A DNA stretch of 64,000 nucleotides. Source: an uncultured Gammaproteobacteria bacterium (GTDB lineage Bacteria > Pseudomonadota > Gammaproteobacteria > UBA4575). Where the stretch lies: the NCBI GenBank assembly GCA_951812785.1, contig OX638335.1, positions 1,205,501-1,269,500 on the forward strand. The letters are read 5' to 3'. Positions 18,759 to 29,720 of the stretch are shown here, piece after piece. The notes under the pieces are model-generated. The model worked only from the letters and a program-made list of their open reading frames with translations, had not been told where the DNA came from and searched no databases. The stretch's first letter is position 1. The number at the start of each line of letters is the position of its first letter. The position numbers and the translations under genes were made by a program.

Positions 18759-19380
18759 TAAGCAACTCATCAAGTTTAATACGAATAGATTCTTGAACTT
18801 CTTCAACTGAAAAAGTTGCATCAACTGTAAATACACGCTGCGGATTTTTATTCGCAATAGTCAGATAACCATCTCTAACTCTTTTGTAAAAATCCATTTC
18901 TTCATTCTCAAAACGGTCTTGGTTACCGCGCTTGGCAACACGATCCATACTGACTTCTAATGTCACATCCAGCAGTAACGTTAAATCTGGAGCAAGCTCA
19001 CCTATAGAAAAATTCCTAAGCACATCTATACGCTTCAAATCAATCTCACGGCCGTAACCTTGATACGCATAAGTAGCATCATAAAAACGGTCACACACCA
19101 CCCACTTACCTGCATTTAGTGCCGGTTCAATAGTTTTTTTTACATGCTCAATGCGTGCTGCAAACATCAGCATCAGTTCTGTATCCATATGCATACTGGG
19201 CAGCTCATTATCCAGTAACACTGCGCGGATTTTTTCACTCACTAAAGTACCGCCAGGCTCTCTAGTGTTCACTACTTCAATTTGCTTACTCTGCAAATAA
19301 GAGACAACAAAATTTAATTGGGTACTTTTACCTGAGCCTTCAATACCCTCTAAACTTATAAAGCGCCCTTTCACGTTCAT
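18751..19380 (-). CDS. tmk: Thymidylate kinase
   Basis: 209 residues. P-loop EGIEGSGKST at 11-20, TREPGGT (DR/E-P-G substrate motif) near 40 and the lid DRFYDATYAYQGYGRE. It phosphorylates dTMP to dTDP. The start overlaps the mltG stop by 4 bp (ATGA-type coupling) and its own stop overlaps holB by 8 bp, so the three are co-translated. Confidence 0.96.
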   Translation of the reverse strand: MNVKGRFISLEGIEGSGKSTQLNFVVSYLQSKQIEVVNTREPGGTLVSEKIRAVLLDNELPSMHMDTELMLMFAARIEHVKKTIEPALNAGKWVVCDRFYDATYAYQGYGREIDLKRIDVLRNFSIGELAPDLTLLLDVTLEVSMDRVAKRGNQDRFENEEMDFYKRVRDGYLTIANKNPQRVFTVDATFSVEEVQESIRIKLDELLNE

Positions 19381-20366
19381 TTCTTTAGCTGATACTTGCG
19401 TACTGCAGCAAGATGTTCTTCATAGATTTTTGAAAAATAGTGAGTGCCATCATTTTTTGATACAAAATATAAATCGCCAGAAATTTTAGGGTGCAATACT
19501 GCACGAATTGCAGCTTTGCCGACCAACGCAATCGGCGAAGGCGGCAACCCTCGACGTGTATATGTATTATATGGGTTATCTGTTTGTAAATGCTCACGTG
19601 TTAGATTGCCGTCAAACGCTGCGCCTAAGCCATAAATTACAGTCGGGTCAGTCTGCAAAGGCATCTTCTTGTTAAGGCGCGATATAAACACACCGGCAAT
19701 AATTGGGCGCTCAGACTCTACGGAAGTTTCTTTTTCAACAATTGAAGCGAGTATCAATGCTTCATAAGGGCTGGAGACAAAAGACTCTTCACTTCGATTT
19801 GGCCATTCTTTATCTAGAAAGTCACGTAGCAGATTATGACTTTGCCGAATAATATCAATGTCTCTAGTTCTCGCTGTAAATGTATAGGTATCAGGAAGAA
19901 ACAAACCCTCTAAACTGTCTTGAGCAATATTTAATTCTGACTTGATAGCATCAACATCATCTATGACACGAATGATTTTTGGATGATCTTGCAGCTGTTG
20001 ATAAAAATCCTGGAAACGCTTTCCCTCCATAACAGTTAGTTTATATTGCACAGTATTGCCTTGCACCAGATCATCCAGAATCTGCGCAGGCGATTGCATC
20101 AAGTTAAATCGGTATTCGCCTGATTTTATTTTTTGGGTTTTTTCCTCATACATCGCAAGCAATTTAAAGTACAGCGGGCGAACAACAAATCCAGCTTCAA
20201 CAAGACGCTGACTGACTTGATTAAAAGTAGCACCTTGATCAATCTCAATTTCCACTACTTTATTTTTATCGCTAATAGGATTATTCACATAACGTTGAAT
20301 TTTATGTGCGAATATACTTGCCGCAATAATGACTGCAATCAGTAGCATTGAAAATGTTTTCAACAT
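19377..20366 (-). CDS. mltG: Endolytic murein transglycosylase MltG
   Basis: 329 residues. One N-terminal membrane span (residues 4-22), then a LysM-like domain and the YceG/MltG catalytic domain with ILASIVEKETSVESERP (catalytic Glu in EKE) and LQTDPTVIYGLG. It cuts nascent peptidoglycan strands and fixes glycan length at the inner membrane. The order pabC-mltG-tmk-holB matches E. coli. Confidence 0.96.
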   Translation of the reverse strand: MLKTFSMLLIAVIIAASIFAHKIQRYVNNPISDKNKVVEIEIDQGATFNQVSQRLVEAGFVVRPLYFKLLAMYEEKTQKIKSGEYRFNLMQSPAQILDDLVQGNTVQYKLTVMEGKRFQDFYQQLQDHPKIIRVIDDVDAIKSELNIAQDSLEGLFLPDTYTFTARTRDIDIIRQSHNLLRDFLDKEWPNRSEESFVSSPYEALILASIVEKETSVESERPIIAGVFISRLNKKMPLQTDPTVIYGLGAAFDGNLTREHLQTDNPYNTYTRRGLPPSPIALVGKAAIRAVLHPKISGDLYFVSKNDGTHYFSKIYEEHLAAVRKYQLKK

Positions 20367-20370
20367 AAAT

Positions 20371-21192
20371 TTAGATTGGATATAGCTTTGTCAACGATGA
20401 GTTAGCTTCTCGCATTATTGTCGAAACAGCTTTGCTTACCAGATAAGTTTTACCTTCAAACTTAGTTACCGGCCAGATACCCACTACGCTATTACAGACG
20501 AATATTGATTGCGCATTTTGTAATTCAGACAACTGAATATCTTTTTCAACACATTCAATTTCTGCATGAAAACAATTTCTCATTACCCATTGACGCATCA
20601 CACCCAGTACCCCCGAGTTCTCTAGCTTAGGCGTTATCCATTGCTGATTAGACTCAATGAAGACGTTTGTCATTGTGCCTTCAACCACACGACCATCATT
20701 GGCTAGCATGATGCCTTCTTGAAATTCTTTTCCCCATTCGCTACGTGCCATTACTTGATCAAGATGATTCAAATGCTTAATTCCTGCTAGCTGTTTATTA
20801 TCTGGCAATAGGTATTCACATTTTGTTAGCGAAATACCTTGACGATAATAATCGACAGGAATGCCTGGAAGATCATCACGATAAATAATTCGCGTACTGG
20901 TGTTATCTTGCTTATCGAATGAGTAACCTCGATTACGAACACCTCTTGTAATAATAACTTTAACGACACAGTCATCTTGCCTGGCAACTTCGCGGATATC
21001 CGCCAGTATAGTTGGCAATTCCTGTTTGGCTAAACCTAAACGCTTGCAGCCATTCTCTAAACGCTGCGTATGACCTGCCAGTAAAACAGGTCTACCTGCT
21101 TCACATAAAATAGTTTCAAAAACACCATCGCCATATAACAGGCCCCTATCGGCAATTGAAAGAACATCACTTGGTAGTCCATTAACCAACAT
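20371..21192 (-). CDS. pabC: Aminodeoxychorismate lyase
   Basis: 273 residues of the class IV PLP aminotransferase fold. RGLLYGDGVFETI at the N-terminus and AGIKHLNHLDQV with the conserved Lys are typical of PabC; GTMTNVF follows. It releases p-aminobenzoate for folate synthesis from 4-amino-4-deoxychorismate. A branched-chain aminotransferase is excluded by length and gene context: fabF upstream and mltG downstream. Confidence 0.92.
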   Translation of the reverse strand: MLVNGLPSDVLSIADRGLLYGDGVFETILCEAGRPVLLAGHTQRLENGCKRLGLAKQELPTILADIREVARQDDCVVKVIITRGVRNRGYSFDKQDNTSTRIIYRDDLPGIPVDYYRQGISLTKCEYLLPDNKQLAGIKHLNHLDQVMARSEWGKEFQEGIMLANDGRVVEGTMTNVFIESNQQWITPKLENSGVLGVMRQWVMRNCFHAEIECVEKDIQLSELQNAQSIFVCNSVVGIWPVTKFEGKTYLVSKAVSTIMREANSSLTKLYPI

Positions 21193-21342
21193 ATCGATAC
21201 ACCTGTATTATGTTATTAACATTATAATTTAAGCAGGATGGTAATGTAATCGAGCAGACGAGTCGATGTATTGCTGACAATTGATGCCAGCAATACATAC
21301 TTAAATTTAATTGATTAACGTGCCGAACTGAAAATACAGTGG

Positions 21343-22584
21343 CTAGATTTTCCTGAAGGCAAGCGTACCGTTAGTGCCACCAAATCCGAAAGAATTTGAA
21401 ATAGCGATATCAATAGATATATCACGCGCCTGATTAGGAACATAATCTAAATCACAAGCAGGATCTGGCGTTGTGTAGTTTATTGTCGGTGGTGCGACTT
21501 GATGATGAAGTGCCATCACTGAGAACAGCGCTTCTACGCCACCAGCAGCGCCTAACAAGTGACCTGTCATTGACTTAGTGGAACTGACCGCCACTTTATA
21601 AGCATGATCACCTAATGCTGCTTTCAAACCCTCTGTTTCTGCAATATCACCAGCAGGTGTTGAAGTACCATGAGCATTCACATAACCGACATCTTCAGGG
21701 TTGATACCAGCATCTTTAAATGCATTTTTCATACATTTAGCTGCGCCAACACCACCAGCAGCAGGTTGAGTCATATGGTGTGCATCACTGCTCATTCCAT
21801 AACCAACCAACTCACAATATATTCTAGCCCCACGCGCTTTTGCTGTTTCATACTCCTCAAGAACCAATACACCTGCTCCGTCTCCAAGGACAAAACCATC
21901 TCGTTCTTTATCCCATGGTCGACTGGCTGTTTCAGGATCATCGTTATGAGAGGAACATAATGCTCTTGCAGCAGCAAAACCACCAATACCAAGATGGGAT
22001 GTGGCCATTTCAGCACCACCCGCAATCATGACATCAACATCGCCATATTGAATCAGCCGTGCGGCGTCTCCAATGCTATGAGTTCCAGTCGCACATGCAG
22101 ATACGAGTGAATAGTTTGGCCCACGTAACCCATACATAATGGAAAGGTTACCTGACACCATATTAACGATATTAGAAGGAACGAAAAAAGGTGAGATCCT
22201 TTTAGGGCCATTTTTCATAAAGCTTGCATAGCTTTTTTCAATCCCGGGCAATCCACCGATACCTGAACCGATAGAAACACCAATACGATCAGCATTTTCC
22301 TCAGTAACCTCTAAGCCCGCATCCTCAATCGCTTGCGCACCCGCGCCAATCCCATAATGGATAAACGGATCCATTTTTTTCTGGTCTTTCTTGGGGATGT
22401 AGTCCTCGGCGTTAAAACCTTGGACTGCACCTGAGATTTGCACAGTAAATTCTGAGGCATCAAACACATCAATTTTCGAAATGCCGCTGTTTCCAGCACA
22501 TATATTTTGCCAGGCGGTTTCCACTGTAGATCCTACGGGAGAAACAATACCTAGACCTGTTACAACAACTCTTCTAGAAGACAC
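21343..22584 (-). CDS. fabF: 3-oxoacyl-ACP synthase II
   Basis: 413 residues. The nucleophile Cys is in [16 protein letters not shown], and the two catalytic His are in [11 protein letters not shown] and [15 protein letters not shown], the Cys-His-His triad of KAS II. It elongates acyl-ACP with malonyl-ACP and sets the ratio of unsaturated to saturated chains. It is preceded by acpP with a gap of 60 bp. Confidence 0.97.
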   Translation of the reverse strand: MSSRRVVVTGLGIVSPVGSTVETAWQNICAGNSGISKIDVFDASEFTVQISGAVQGFNAEDYIPKKDQKKMDPFIHYGIGAGAQAIEDAGLEVTEENADRIGVSIGSGIGGLPGIEKSYASFMKNGPKRISPFFVPSNIVNMVSGNLSIMYGLRGPNYSLVSACATGTHSIGDAARLIQYGDVDVMIAGGAEMATSHLGIGGFAAARALCSSHNDDPETASRPWDKERDGFVLGDGAGVLVLEEYETAKARGARIYCELVGYGMSSDAHHMTQPAAGGVGAAKCMKNAFKDAGINPEDVGYVNAHGTSTPAGDIAETEGLKAALGDHAYKVAVSSTKSMTGHLLGAAGGVEALFSVMALHHQVAPPTINYTTPDPACDLDYVPNQARDISIDIAISNSFGFGGTNGTLAFRKI

Positions 22585-22644
22585 GGATAGTGGTATTTAT
22601 AAAGTATTTGGGGATATCTATTGCAATTAATTATTTAGTAACGC

Positions 22645-22878
22645 TTATTTATGTGCGTTTACGTAATCAATTGCTTGTTTAACTGTCGTGATTTTCTCTG
22701 CTGCTTCATCAGGAATTTCACATTCAAATTCTTCTTCTAGCGCCATGACTAGCTCGACAGTGTCTAAAGAATCAGCACCTAAGTCATCAACAAATGAAGC
22801 AGCTTCTTTAACTTCTTCTTCACTTACGCCAAGTTGTTCTACAACGATCTGTTTCACTCGTTCTTCAATATTGCTCAT
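22645..22878 (-). CDS. acpP: Acyl carrier protein
   Basis: 77 residues, very acidic. The phosphopantetheine attachment site is [12 protein letters not shown] with Ser37. It carries growing acyl chains. It lies between fabG and fabF, as usual; the roughly 200-bp gap on the fabG side may hold its own strong promoter. Confidence 0.98.
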   Translation of the reverse strand: MSNIEERVKQIVVEQLGVSEEEVKEAASFVDDLGADSLDTVELVMALEEEFECEIPDEAAEKITTVKQAIDYVNAHK

Positions 22879-23076
22879 TTAATAAAATCCTCAAAAGATA
22901 TAATTTTGTGTGGGAGGAGAAGGGCCGCCATTGTAGTGAAAAGTTTATTCGCAATCTAGTCATTAATAAGGTTTATATTTTAGCCTGATCTTGCGAAGAA
23001 ATTACGCATTATTTGTTTTATATAACATACAGTTATAAGATATACTTAATGTGATAATATAGTTTTAATCAGGCTC

Positions 23077-23817
23077 CTACTCCATATGCATACCACCATT
23101 TATATGCATGGTTTGACCTGTAATATAGGCAGAATCATCCGATGCCAGGAATTTAACCGCCTTAGCAATATCTTCTACTTCTCCCAATTTACCCATGGGA
23201 ACACCCGTTAATATTTGCTGTTTTTGCTCATCAGTAAGCTCACTCGTCATATCAGTCGCAATAAATCCAGGTGCCACACAGTTGACTGTCACTCCTCGAT
23301 TTGCCACTTCACGTGCCAGTGATTTAGTGAACCCCACCATGCCTGCTTTGGTACTCGCGTAGTTAGCCTGTCCAGGATTACCCGTTGTTCCAACCACGGA
23401 TGAAATATTAATAATACGGCCAGCACGGCTTTTCATCATCCCGCGCAAACAAGCTTTACTTAATAAGAATACTGAACGTAGATTAGTCTCGTACACTTCT
23501 TCCCACTGTTCTAACTTCATTCTCATCAATAAAGTATCGCGTGTAATTCCAGCATTATTAACAAGAATATCCACACTGCCAAACTGCTCATTGATGTCAG
23601 ACAGACATTGATCAATCGACTCACTATTGCGTACATCTAACACCATGCCAACACCGTCAATCCCTGTCTGCTTCAAGTAGTCAGTAATATTATTTGCACC
23701 CTTCTCTGAAGTGGCCGTACCAATCACTTTGGCACCATTTTTACCCAACTCAATCGCAATACCTTTACCAATACCACGGCTTGCGCCGGTAACTAATGTG
23801 ACTTTTTTATCTAACAC
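23077..23817 (-). CDS. fabG: 3-oxoacyl-ACP reductase
   Basis: 246 residues, short-chain dehydrogenase fold. NADPH-binding GASRGIGKG near residue 12, NNAGITRD, and the catalytic Ser, Tyr and Lys in INISSVVG and YASTKAG. It reduces 3-oxoacyl-ACP. It starts two bases after the fabD stop. Confidence 0.97.
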   Translation of the reverse strand: MLDKKVTLVTGASRGIGKGIAIELGKNGAKVIGTATSEKGANNITDYLKQTGIDGVGMVLDVRNSESIDQCLSDINEQFGSVDILVNNAGITRDTLLMRMKLEQWEEVYETNLRSVFLLSKACLRGMMKSRAGRIINISSVVGTTGNPGQANYASTKAGMVGFTKSLAREVANRGVTVNCVAPGFIATDMTSELTDEQKQQILTGVPMGKLGEVEDIAKAVKFLASDDSAYITGQTMHINGGMHME

Positions 23818-23819
23818 GG

Positions 23820-24758
23820 TTATTCCTCAATAATCTTTAATGCAGTTTCAAGTGACTTATTATCACAGACACATACTGATTTAAGCGATTTATCAATACG
23901 CTTATGTAGACCTGAAAGCACTTTACCAGGGCCCATTTCAATTAAACATGTTGCTCCAGCTTGTTTAATTGTTGCGATGGTATCCACCCAACGTACCGGC
24001 GAATGCAGTTGTGCTTGTAGCGCCGATGTCAACTCATCAGTATTTTGCGGTGCTGCTAATGTCGCATTTTGAATAATAGACACTGTTGGCAAGTCAAATT
24101 CAACCTCGGCTAATGCGCCAGCAAACTTTTCTGCGGCCGGTTTCATCAAACTTGAATGTGCAGGGACTGAAACAGGTAATTTTAATGCACGCTTTGCGCC
24201 CTGCTCTTTTGCCAGATCAATTAACTTGTCTACTGCTTCACTGTGACCTGCTACCACCACTTGGCCTGGCGCATTGTAATTAACCGCTTCGATAACTGCG
24301 CCATCAACGCTGATCGACTGGCATAACTCATCCAGCGCTTGATCTTCCAGGCCCAATACTGCCGCCATTGCACCAGTGCCAGCGGCCACAGCATTTTGCA
24401 TAAATTCACCTCGACGACGTGCAAGAATAGTAGCATTATGAAACGTCATCGCACCCGCACACGTAAATGCAGACACTTCTCCAAAACTGTGTCCAGCCAT
24501 AATAGTCGCATTGCGTTCAGTTGAATCAGCCCAAATTTTTGATATGGAATCGCTGGCTGCCAACATGACTGGCTGAGTATTCTGGGTTTGATTTAAGTCT
24601 TCTGCCGGACCTTCTTGAACCATTCTCCATAAGTCAACGTCTATTGCATCAGAGGCTTCTTGATAACATTCTTTGACAATAGAAAAACTTTCAGAAAGCT
24701 CTTTAACCATGCCTACTGATTGAGACCCTTGACCAGGAAAAACAAATGCAAATTCCAT
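23820..24758 (-). CDS. fabD: Malonyl-CoA:ACP transacylase
   Basis: 312 residues. FVFPGQGSQSVGM at the N-terminus, the nucleophile Ser in MAGHSFGEVSAF and the catalytic His in VSVPAHSSLM. It loads malonate onto ACP. It is the first gene of fabD-fabG-acpP-fabF-pabC-mltG-tmk-holB-pilZ; the fabH, plsX and rpmF genes that usually precede fabD are absent, and infA is divergent there instead. Confidence 0.97.
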   Translation of the reverse strand: MEFAFVFPGQGSQSVGMVKELSESFSIVKECYQEASDAIDVDLWRMVQEGPAEDLNQTQNTQPVMLAASDSISKIWADSTERNATIMAGHSFGEVSAFTCAGAMTFHNATILARRRGEFMQNAVAAGTGAMAAVLGLEDQALDELCQSISVDGAVIEAVNYNAPGQVVVAGHSEAVDKLIDLAKEQGAKRALKLPVSVPAHSSLMKPAAEKFAGALAEVEFDLPTVSIIQNATLAAPQNTDELTSALQAQLHSPVRWVDTIATIKQAGATCLIEMGPGKVLSGLHKRIDKSLKSVCVCDNKSLETALKIIEE

Positions 24759-24938
24759 ATTTATTCTCTATTTTGTATTGATATTATAATTTTCTTACTA
24801 CGATCACGCACACATCATGTGTAGTCACATTATATTTAGTGCTGTTTGTTATAGTGTTTTTAGCACCCATCTAGCCACTAATTGGCTCAAAACCAGTATT
24901 TTCTCATCTTGCCGCCAGAAAAACCTTGTTTTACCTGA

Positions 24939-25205
<267 letters not shown>

Positions 25206-25211
25206 ATGCAA

Positions 25212-27467
25212 TTAGCTTTGCTGCTCATCTGATATTTCCAAGTGCAGTTTACCTTCTTGCACTGTCACCCTTACCGTTCCACCTTTTGCTAAACCCCCAA
25301 ACAGGATTTCCTCTGAGAGTGGGCGTTTAATATGTTCTTGTAAAACGCGAGACATAGGTCGCGCTCCCATCTGCGGATCATGTCCTTCATCGCCTATCCA
25401 CAGTCGCGCATCTTCATCTACGATTAGATCAACTTTCTTTTCACTCAACTGACTCTCCAGCTGAGCAATAAATTTATCAACAACACTACCGATGGTAGAT
25501 TTATCCAATCCTTCAAATTGAATAATGGCATCAAGACGGTTACGAAATTCTGGCGTGAACATGCGCTTAATAATTTCCATCCCATCGCTGGAATGATCTT
25601 GAGTAGTAAAACCAACGGTTGAGCGACTAATTTCTTGCGCACCCGCATTTGTCGTCATGACTAAAATAACATTCCGGAAATCAACCTGACGCCCATTAGC
25701 ATCGGTCAATGTTCCGTGATCCATCACTTGTAACAACAAGTTAAATACATCGGGGTGTGCTTTTTCAATTTCATCTAGCAGCAACACACAATGTGGCGCT
25801 TTTAGAACAGCATCGGTTAACAAACCCCCTTGATCGAAACCGACATAACCTGGAGGCGCACCAATCAATCTTGAGACAGTATGTCTTTCCATATACTCAG
25901 ACATATCAAAACGGATTAACTCTATGCTTAACGCGGTTGAAAGTTGTCGCGTCACTTCCGTCTTACCTACCCCTGTTGGCCCTGCAAACAAAAATGACCC
26001 AATAGGTTTTTCATCGTCACCCAAACCAGAGCGTGACATCTTTATAGACGTTGCCAACGTAGTAATGGCTTGGTCTTGACCATAGACCACTAATTTTAAA
26101 TTGCGTTCTAAGTTCTTCAACAACTCAGTATCACTGTGCGATACCTTCTTAGAAGGAATACGTGCAATCTTTGCAATAATTCCTTCGATATCTTTAACTG
26201 TAATAGATTTTTTGCGTGATTTAGCAGGTTTCAACATTACTGCTGCTCCCGCTTCATCAATGACGTCAATTGCCTTATCTGGCAGAAAACGATCAGTGAT
26301 ATAACGCTCCGAAAGTTCTGCCGCCACCTTTAAAGCTTTATCTGTATATTTTACTTGGTGGTGATTTTCAAATTGACTACGGATACCTTTAAGAATATGG
26401 AAAGTTTCATCAACTGATGGTTCAGACACTTCAATCTTTTGGAACCGCCTCGCCAGTGCTCGGTCCTTTTCAAAGATACCGCGATATTCTTGATAAGTAG
26501 TCGAACCGATACATTTCAATTCAGAAGTAGCCAGCTGAGGCTTAATAAGATTAGATGCATCCATTACACCACCTGATGCAGCACCCGCACCAATAATCGT
26601 ATGTATTTCATCAATAAATAAAATAGCGCCCTCTTCAACGGACAGTTGCTTAAGCACTCCCTTCAAACGTTTTTCAAAATCACCACGGTATTTCGTGCCT
26701 GCGACTAAGCCACCTAGATCTAACGAATAGATAACACTGTCTTTTAAAACATCAGGCACTTCACCATCAACAATCTTTTTTGCGAGACCCTCGGCAATCG
26801 CGGTTTTGCCCACACCTGCTTCACCCACTAACAAAGGATTATTTTTTCTACGACGACATAAAATTTGCATGGTGCGCTCAATTTCATGTGCACGACCTAT
26901 TAGTGGATCTATTTTCCCTGATTCCGCCAACGCATTAAGGTTCGTTGCATACTTTTCTAATGGCTTAGCATCCTGCTCTTGATATTCACCATCAGGAGCT
27001 ATTTCAGGTGACATCTCTCCACCCTCTTCCTCAGAGATTTTGGATATACCATGAGAGATAAAATTCAGCACATCTAAACGTGCGACATCATTTTTAGTCA
27101 GCAAATACACCGCATGTGATTCCTGCTCACCATATATCGCGACAAGCACATTGGCACCGGTGACTTCTTTTTTACCCGAAGACTGCACATGAAACACTGC
27201 ACGTTGTAACACGCGTTGAAAGCCTAATGTGGGAGTCGTCTCACGCTCCTCATCGTCATTAAGCAGCGGAGTATTTTTATCAATGAATACATTTAACTCA
27301 GACCTCAGTGCTTCAATATTAGCACCACAGGCCCGCAAGATTTCTACGGCTGAATTATTGTCCGTTAACGCAAGCAACAAATGCTCAACCGTCATGAATT
27401 CATGACGGTTCTCTATGGCTGCCTTAAACGCTTCGTTTAAGCTTGATTCTAAATCTTTAGATAACAT
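25212..27467 (-). CDS. clpA: ATP-dependent Clp protease ATPase subunit ClpA
   Basis: 751 residues. An N-terminal Clp-N repeat (1-145), a first AAA+ module with Walker A GEAGVGKTAI and Walker B ILFIDEIHTI, a second AAA+ module with GPTGVGKTEV and VLLLDEIEKA, and a C-terminal D2-small domain. It unfolds substrates for ClpP. clpS lies directly upstream (39 bp), forming clpS-clpA. Confidence 0.97.
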   Translation of the reverse strand: MLSKDLESSLNEAFKAAIENRHEFMTVEHLLLALTDNNSAVEILRACGANIEALRSELNVFIDKNTPLLNDDEERETTPTLGFQRVLQRAVFHVQSSGKKEVTGANVLVAIYGEQESHAVYLLTKNDVARLDVLNFISHGISKISEEEGGEMSPEIAPDGEYQEQDAKPLEKYATNLNALAESGKIDPLIGRAHEIERTMQILCRRRKNNPLLVGEAGVGKTAIAEGLAKKIVDGEVPDVLKDSVIYSLDLGGLVAGTKYRGDFEKRLKGVLKQLSVEEGAILFIDEIHTIIGAGAASGGVMDASNLIKPQLATSELKCIGSTTYQEYRGIFEKDRALARRFQKIEVSEPSVDETFHILKGIRSQFENHHQVKYTDKALKVAAELSERYITDRFLPDKAIDVIDEAGAAVMLKPAKSRKKSITVKDIEGIIAKIARIPSKKVSHSDTELLKNLERNLKLVVYGQDQAITTLATSIKMSRSGLGDDEKPIGSFLFAGPTGVGKTEVTRQLSTALSIELIRFDMSEYMERHTVSRLIGAPPGYVGFDQGGLLTDAVLKAPHCVLLLDEIEKAHPDVFNLLLQVMDHGTLTDANGRQVDFRNVILVMTTNAGAQEISRSTVGFTTQDHSSDGMEIIKRMFTPEFRNRLDAIIQFEGLDKSTIGSVVDKFIAQLESQLSEKKVDLIVDEDARLWIGDEGHDPQMGARPMSRVLQEHIKRPLSEEILFGGLAKGGTVRVTVQEGKLHLEISDEQQS

Positions 27468-27506
27468 TATCTTTGTCTAATTTCCGCTTCTTCTCTTTAT
27501 TCTTCG

Positions 27507-27830
27507 CTACTCAGCCGCTTCCATGTCACACAGCAGAGGGTGATTATTTAATCGCGCATATTCCTTAACCTGAGATACTTTGGTTTCAGATACCTCGCGC
27601 GTAAATATCCCACACACACCCTTTCCGTGCGAGTGCACATTGAGCATGACTCGAGTTGCCTGTTCACGTCCCATACTGAAAAAACTTTCCAATATATGGA
27701 CCACAAACTCCATCGGTGTGTAGTCATCATTTAACAGCACCACCTTATACATGGGCGGTTGTTTGATCTTAGGACGAGTTTCTTCGACTACTAATCCATC
27801 ATCGTTTTGATATTGGTTATCACTCGACAT
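27507..27830 (-). CDS. clpS: ClpS adaptor protein
   Basis: 107 residues. The core [20 protein letters not shown] and the later [11 protein letters not shown] are typical of ClpS. It delivers N-degron substrates to ClpA. It shares an operon with clpA. Confidence 0.96.
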   Translation of the reverse strand: MSSDNQYQNDDGLVVEETRPKIKQPPMYKVVLLNDDYTPMEFVVHILESFFSMGREQATRVMLNVHSHGKGVCGIFTREVSETKVSQVKEYARLNNHPLLCDMEAAE

Positions 27831-28041
27831 ATTAATAATGCATAGTTACTTTTAAGTTAATCACATTATAAGATTCTTACTATAGATTCTAATATTCCAT
27901 TAGACTAGGTTTCGTCCCCGTGAACAGAATAAATGCCCAGATTGTAGTACGAAACCTACTACTACAGCATAAAAAAGCAATAAGATTAACCTAAAAAAAA
28001 TATTAAATAATTTAAATAACCAACTGAATAATAAAGACTAT

Positions 28042-28500
28042 ATGCCATCCACATCACATATTACTATAGCCTCTATCATCGAACGCGATGGTAAATACTT
28101 AATGGTGAGAGAATTAGCCAATGGTCTTGAGGTTTACAATCAACCTGCGGGGCACTGGGAAGTCGACGAAACACTAGAAGATGCTGCAATACGTGAAACG
28201 CTGGAAGAAACCGCTTGGGAATTTATCCCCGACTCATTCACAGGCATATACCGCTGGAAACATCCTGAAAAACCCGATGTTTATTTACGTGTCACCTTTT
28301 CTGGTCGAGTTGGCAGATTTTTCCCTGATCAACCCTTAGACAATGGCATCCTAGAAGCGCTTTGGATGACGCGAGAAGAAATCGCCGCCCTACCTGAAAT
28401 CAAACGTCGCAGTGCCATGGTTCTTCAAAGTATTGACGACTACGAGAAAGGCCATCGTTGCGATTTAACCATGTTGAGTGACGTGATAGAAACTTGGTAA
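28042..28500 (+). CDS. nudJ: NUDIX hydrolase, NudJ-like
   Basis: 152 residues. The NUDIX box runs from GHWEVDETLEDAAIRETLEE onwards, with the metal-binding REtlEEtaw core. Length and position before mnmA match NudJ (HMP-PP and nucleotide pyrophosphatase) in E. coli. The substrate is not determined by sequence alone. Confidence 0.85.
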   Translation: MPSTSHITIASIIERDGKYLMVRELANGLEVYNQPAGHWEVDETLEDAAIRETLEETAWEFIPDSFTGIYRWKHPEKPDVYLRVTFSGRVGRFFPDQPLDNGILEALWMTREEIAALPEIKRRSAMVLQSIDDYEKGHRCDLTMLSDVIETW

Positions 28501-28630
28501 GCTGGACCTAGTTAAATATAGGCTTACTCTGGGTAACAAGGCCTCACACAGACGGCTTAAACGCTAATATTCGGCGTATAAATTCGCCCACAAATACCCA
28601 TAGACAACATTAAAATAATACTGTAACTAT

Positions 28631-29719
28631 ATGTCATTAAAACATATTGTTGTTGGGCTATCAGGCGGTGTCGACTCCGCTGTTGCCGCTCACCTGCTAA
28701 AAGCTGATGGTCACAAAGTAGACGCAATTTTCATGAAAAATTGGGAAGAAGATGACTCCGATGAGTATTGTTCCGTATCACAAGACCTCGAAGATGCAGA
28801 AAGAGTCTGCGAACAATTAGATCTTCCCTTACGCACAGTCAACTTCTCTTCTGAATATTGGGACTGGGTATTTGAATACTTTTTAGCTGAACACAACGCT
28901 GGAAGAACACCCAATCCAGATATCTTATGCAATACCGAAATCAAGTTTAAGGCATTTTTAGAATTTGCTACCAAATTAGGTACTGAAAAAATCGCCACCG
29001 GCCATTACGCACGCTGCGTATTCTCAGATCATTATTATCAATTACTCACGGCTTCAGATAGCAATAAAGACCAAAGTTATTTTTTGCATGGGCTCAACCA
29101 GCAACAACTGGGCAAATCGTTATTTCCACTTGGGAATTTAAGTAAACCTCAAGTGAGGCAGCTTGCCGAAGAGCTGAATCTACATATTCACAACAAGAAA
29201 GACAGCACCGGCATTTGCTTTATAGGCGAACGCAAATTTCGCGATTTTCTTGAAAAGTATATTGATAATAATCAAGGAGATATAATTGATATTGAAGGTA
29301 ATATAATAGGTTCACATCAAGGTACAACCTTCTTCACAATCGGTCAAAGACAGGGGCTAGGCATTGGCGGTGTATCAACGGCCAGCGAACAACCCTGGTA
29401 CGTAGTAGATAAGAGACTAGAGACTAACCAACTCGTGGTGGCCCAGGGCTCTGATCATCCTGCACTGTTCAACAATAGCCTTATTATTGAAAAAATGCAT
29501 TGGATAGACCGTCCTTACAACCAATCTATTAGCTCCATTCAAGCTAAAATACGTTATCGTCAGTCACATCAAGATTGCCATGCGCTGGAACTCGATAATG
29601 GGCAATGGCAACTCAATTTTGACCAAGCTCAACGCGCCGTCACACCGGGTCAATATGCCGTGTTATACGACAAGCAGCATTGTCTTGGTGGTGGCATAAT
29701 CAGTCATCGCATCAATTAA
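28631..29719 (+). CDS. mnmA: tRNA-specific 2-thiouridylase
   Basis: 362 residues. The P-loop SGGVDS is at 11-16, and the two catalytic Cys are in PDILCNTEIKF and STGICFIGER. It thiolates U34 of tRNA-Lys, -Glu and -Gln using sulfur from IscS and TusE. It is followed after one base by hflD, the normal order. Confidence 0.97.
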   Translation: MSLKHIVVGLSGGVDSAVAAHLLKADGHKVDAIFMKNWEEDDSDEYCSVSQDLEDAERVCEQLDLPLRTVNFSSEYWDWVFEYFLAEHNAGRTPNPDILCNTEIKFKAFLEFATKLGTEKIATGHYARCVFSDHYYQLLTASDSNKDQSYFLHGLNQQQLGKSLFPLGNLSKPQVRQLAEELNLHIHNKKDSTGICFIGERKFRDFLEKYIDNNQGDIIDIEGNIIGSHQGTTFFTIGQRQGLGIGGVSTASEQPWYVVDKRLETNQLVVAQGSDHPALFNNSLIIEKMHWIDRPYNQSISSIQAKIRYRQSHQDCHALELDNGQWQLNFDQAQRAVTPGQYAVLYDKQHCLGGGIISHRIN

Positions 29720-29720
29720 T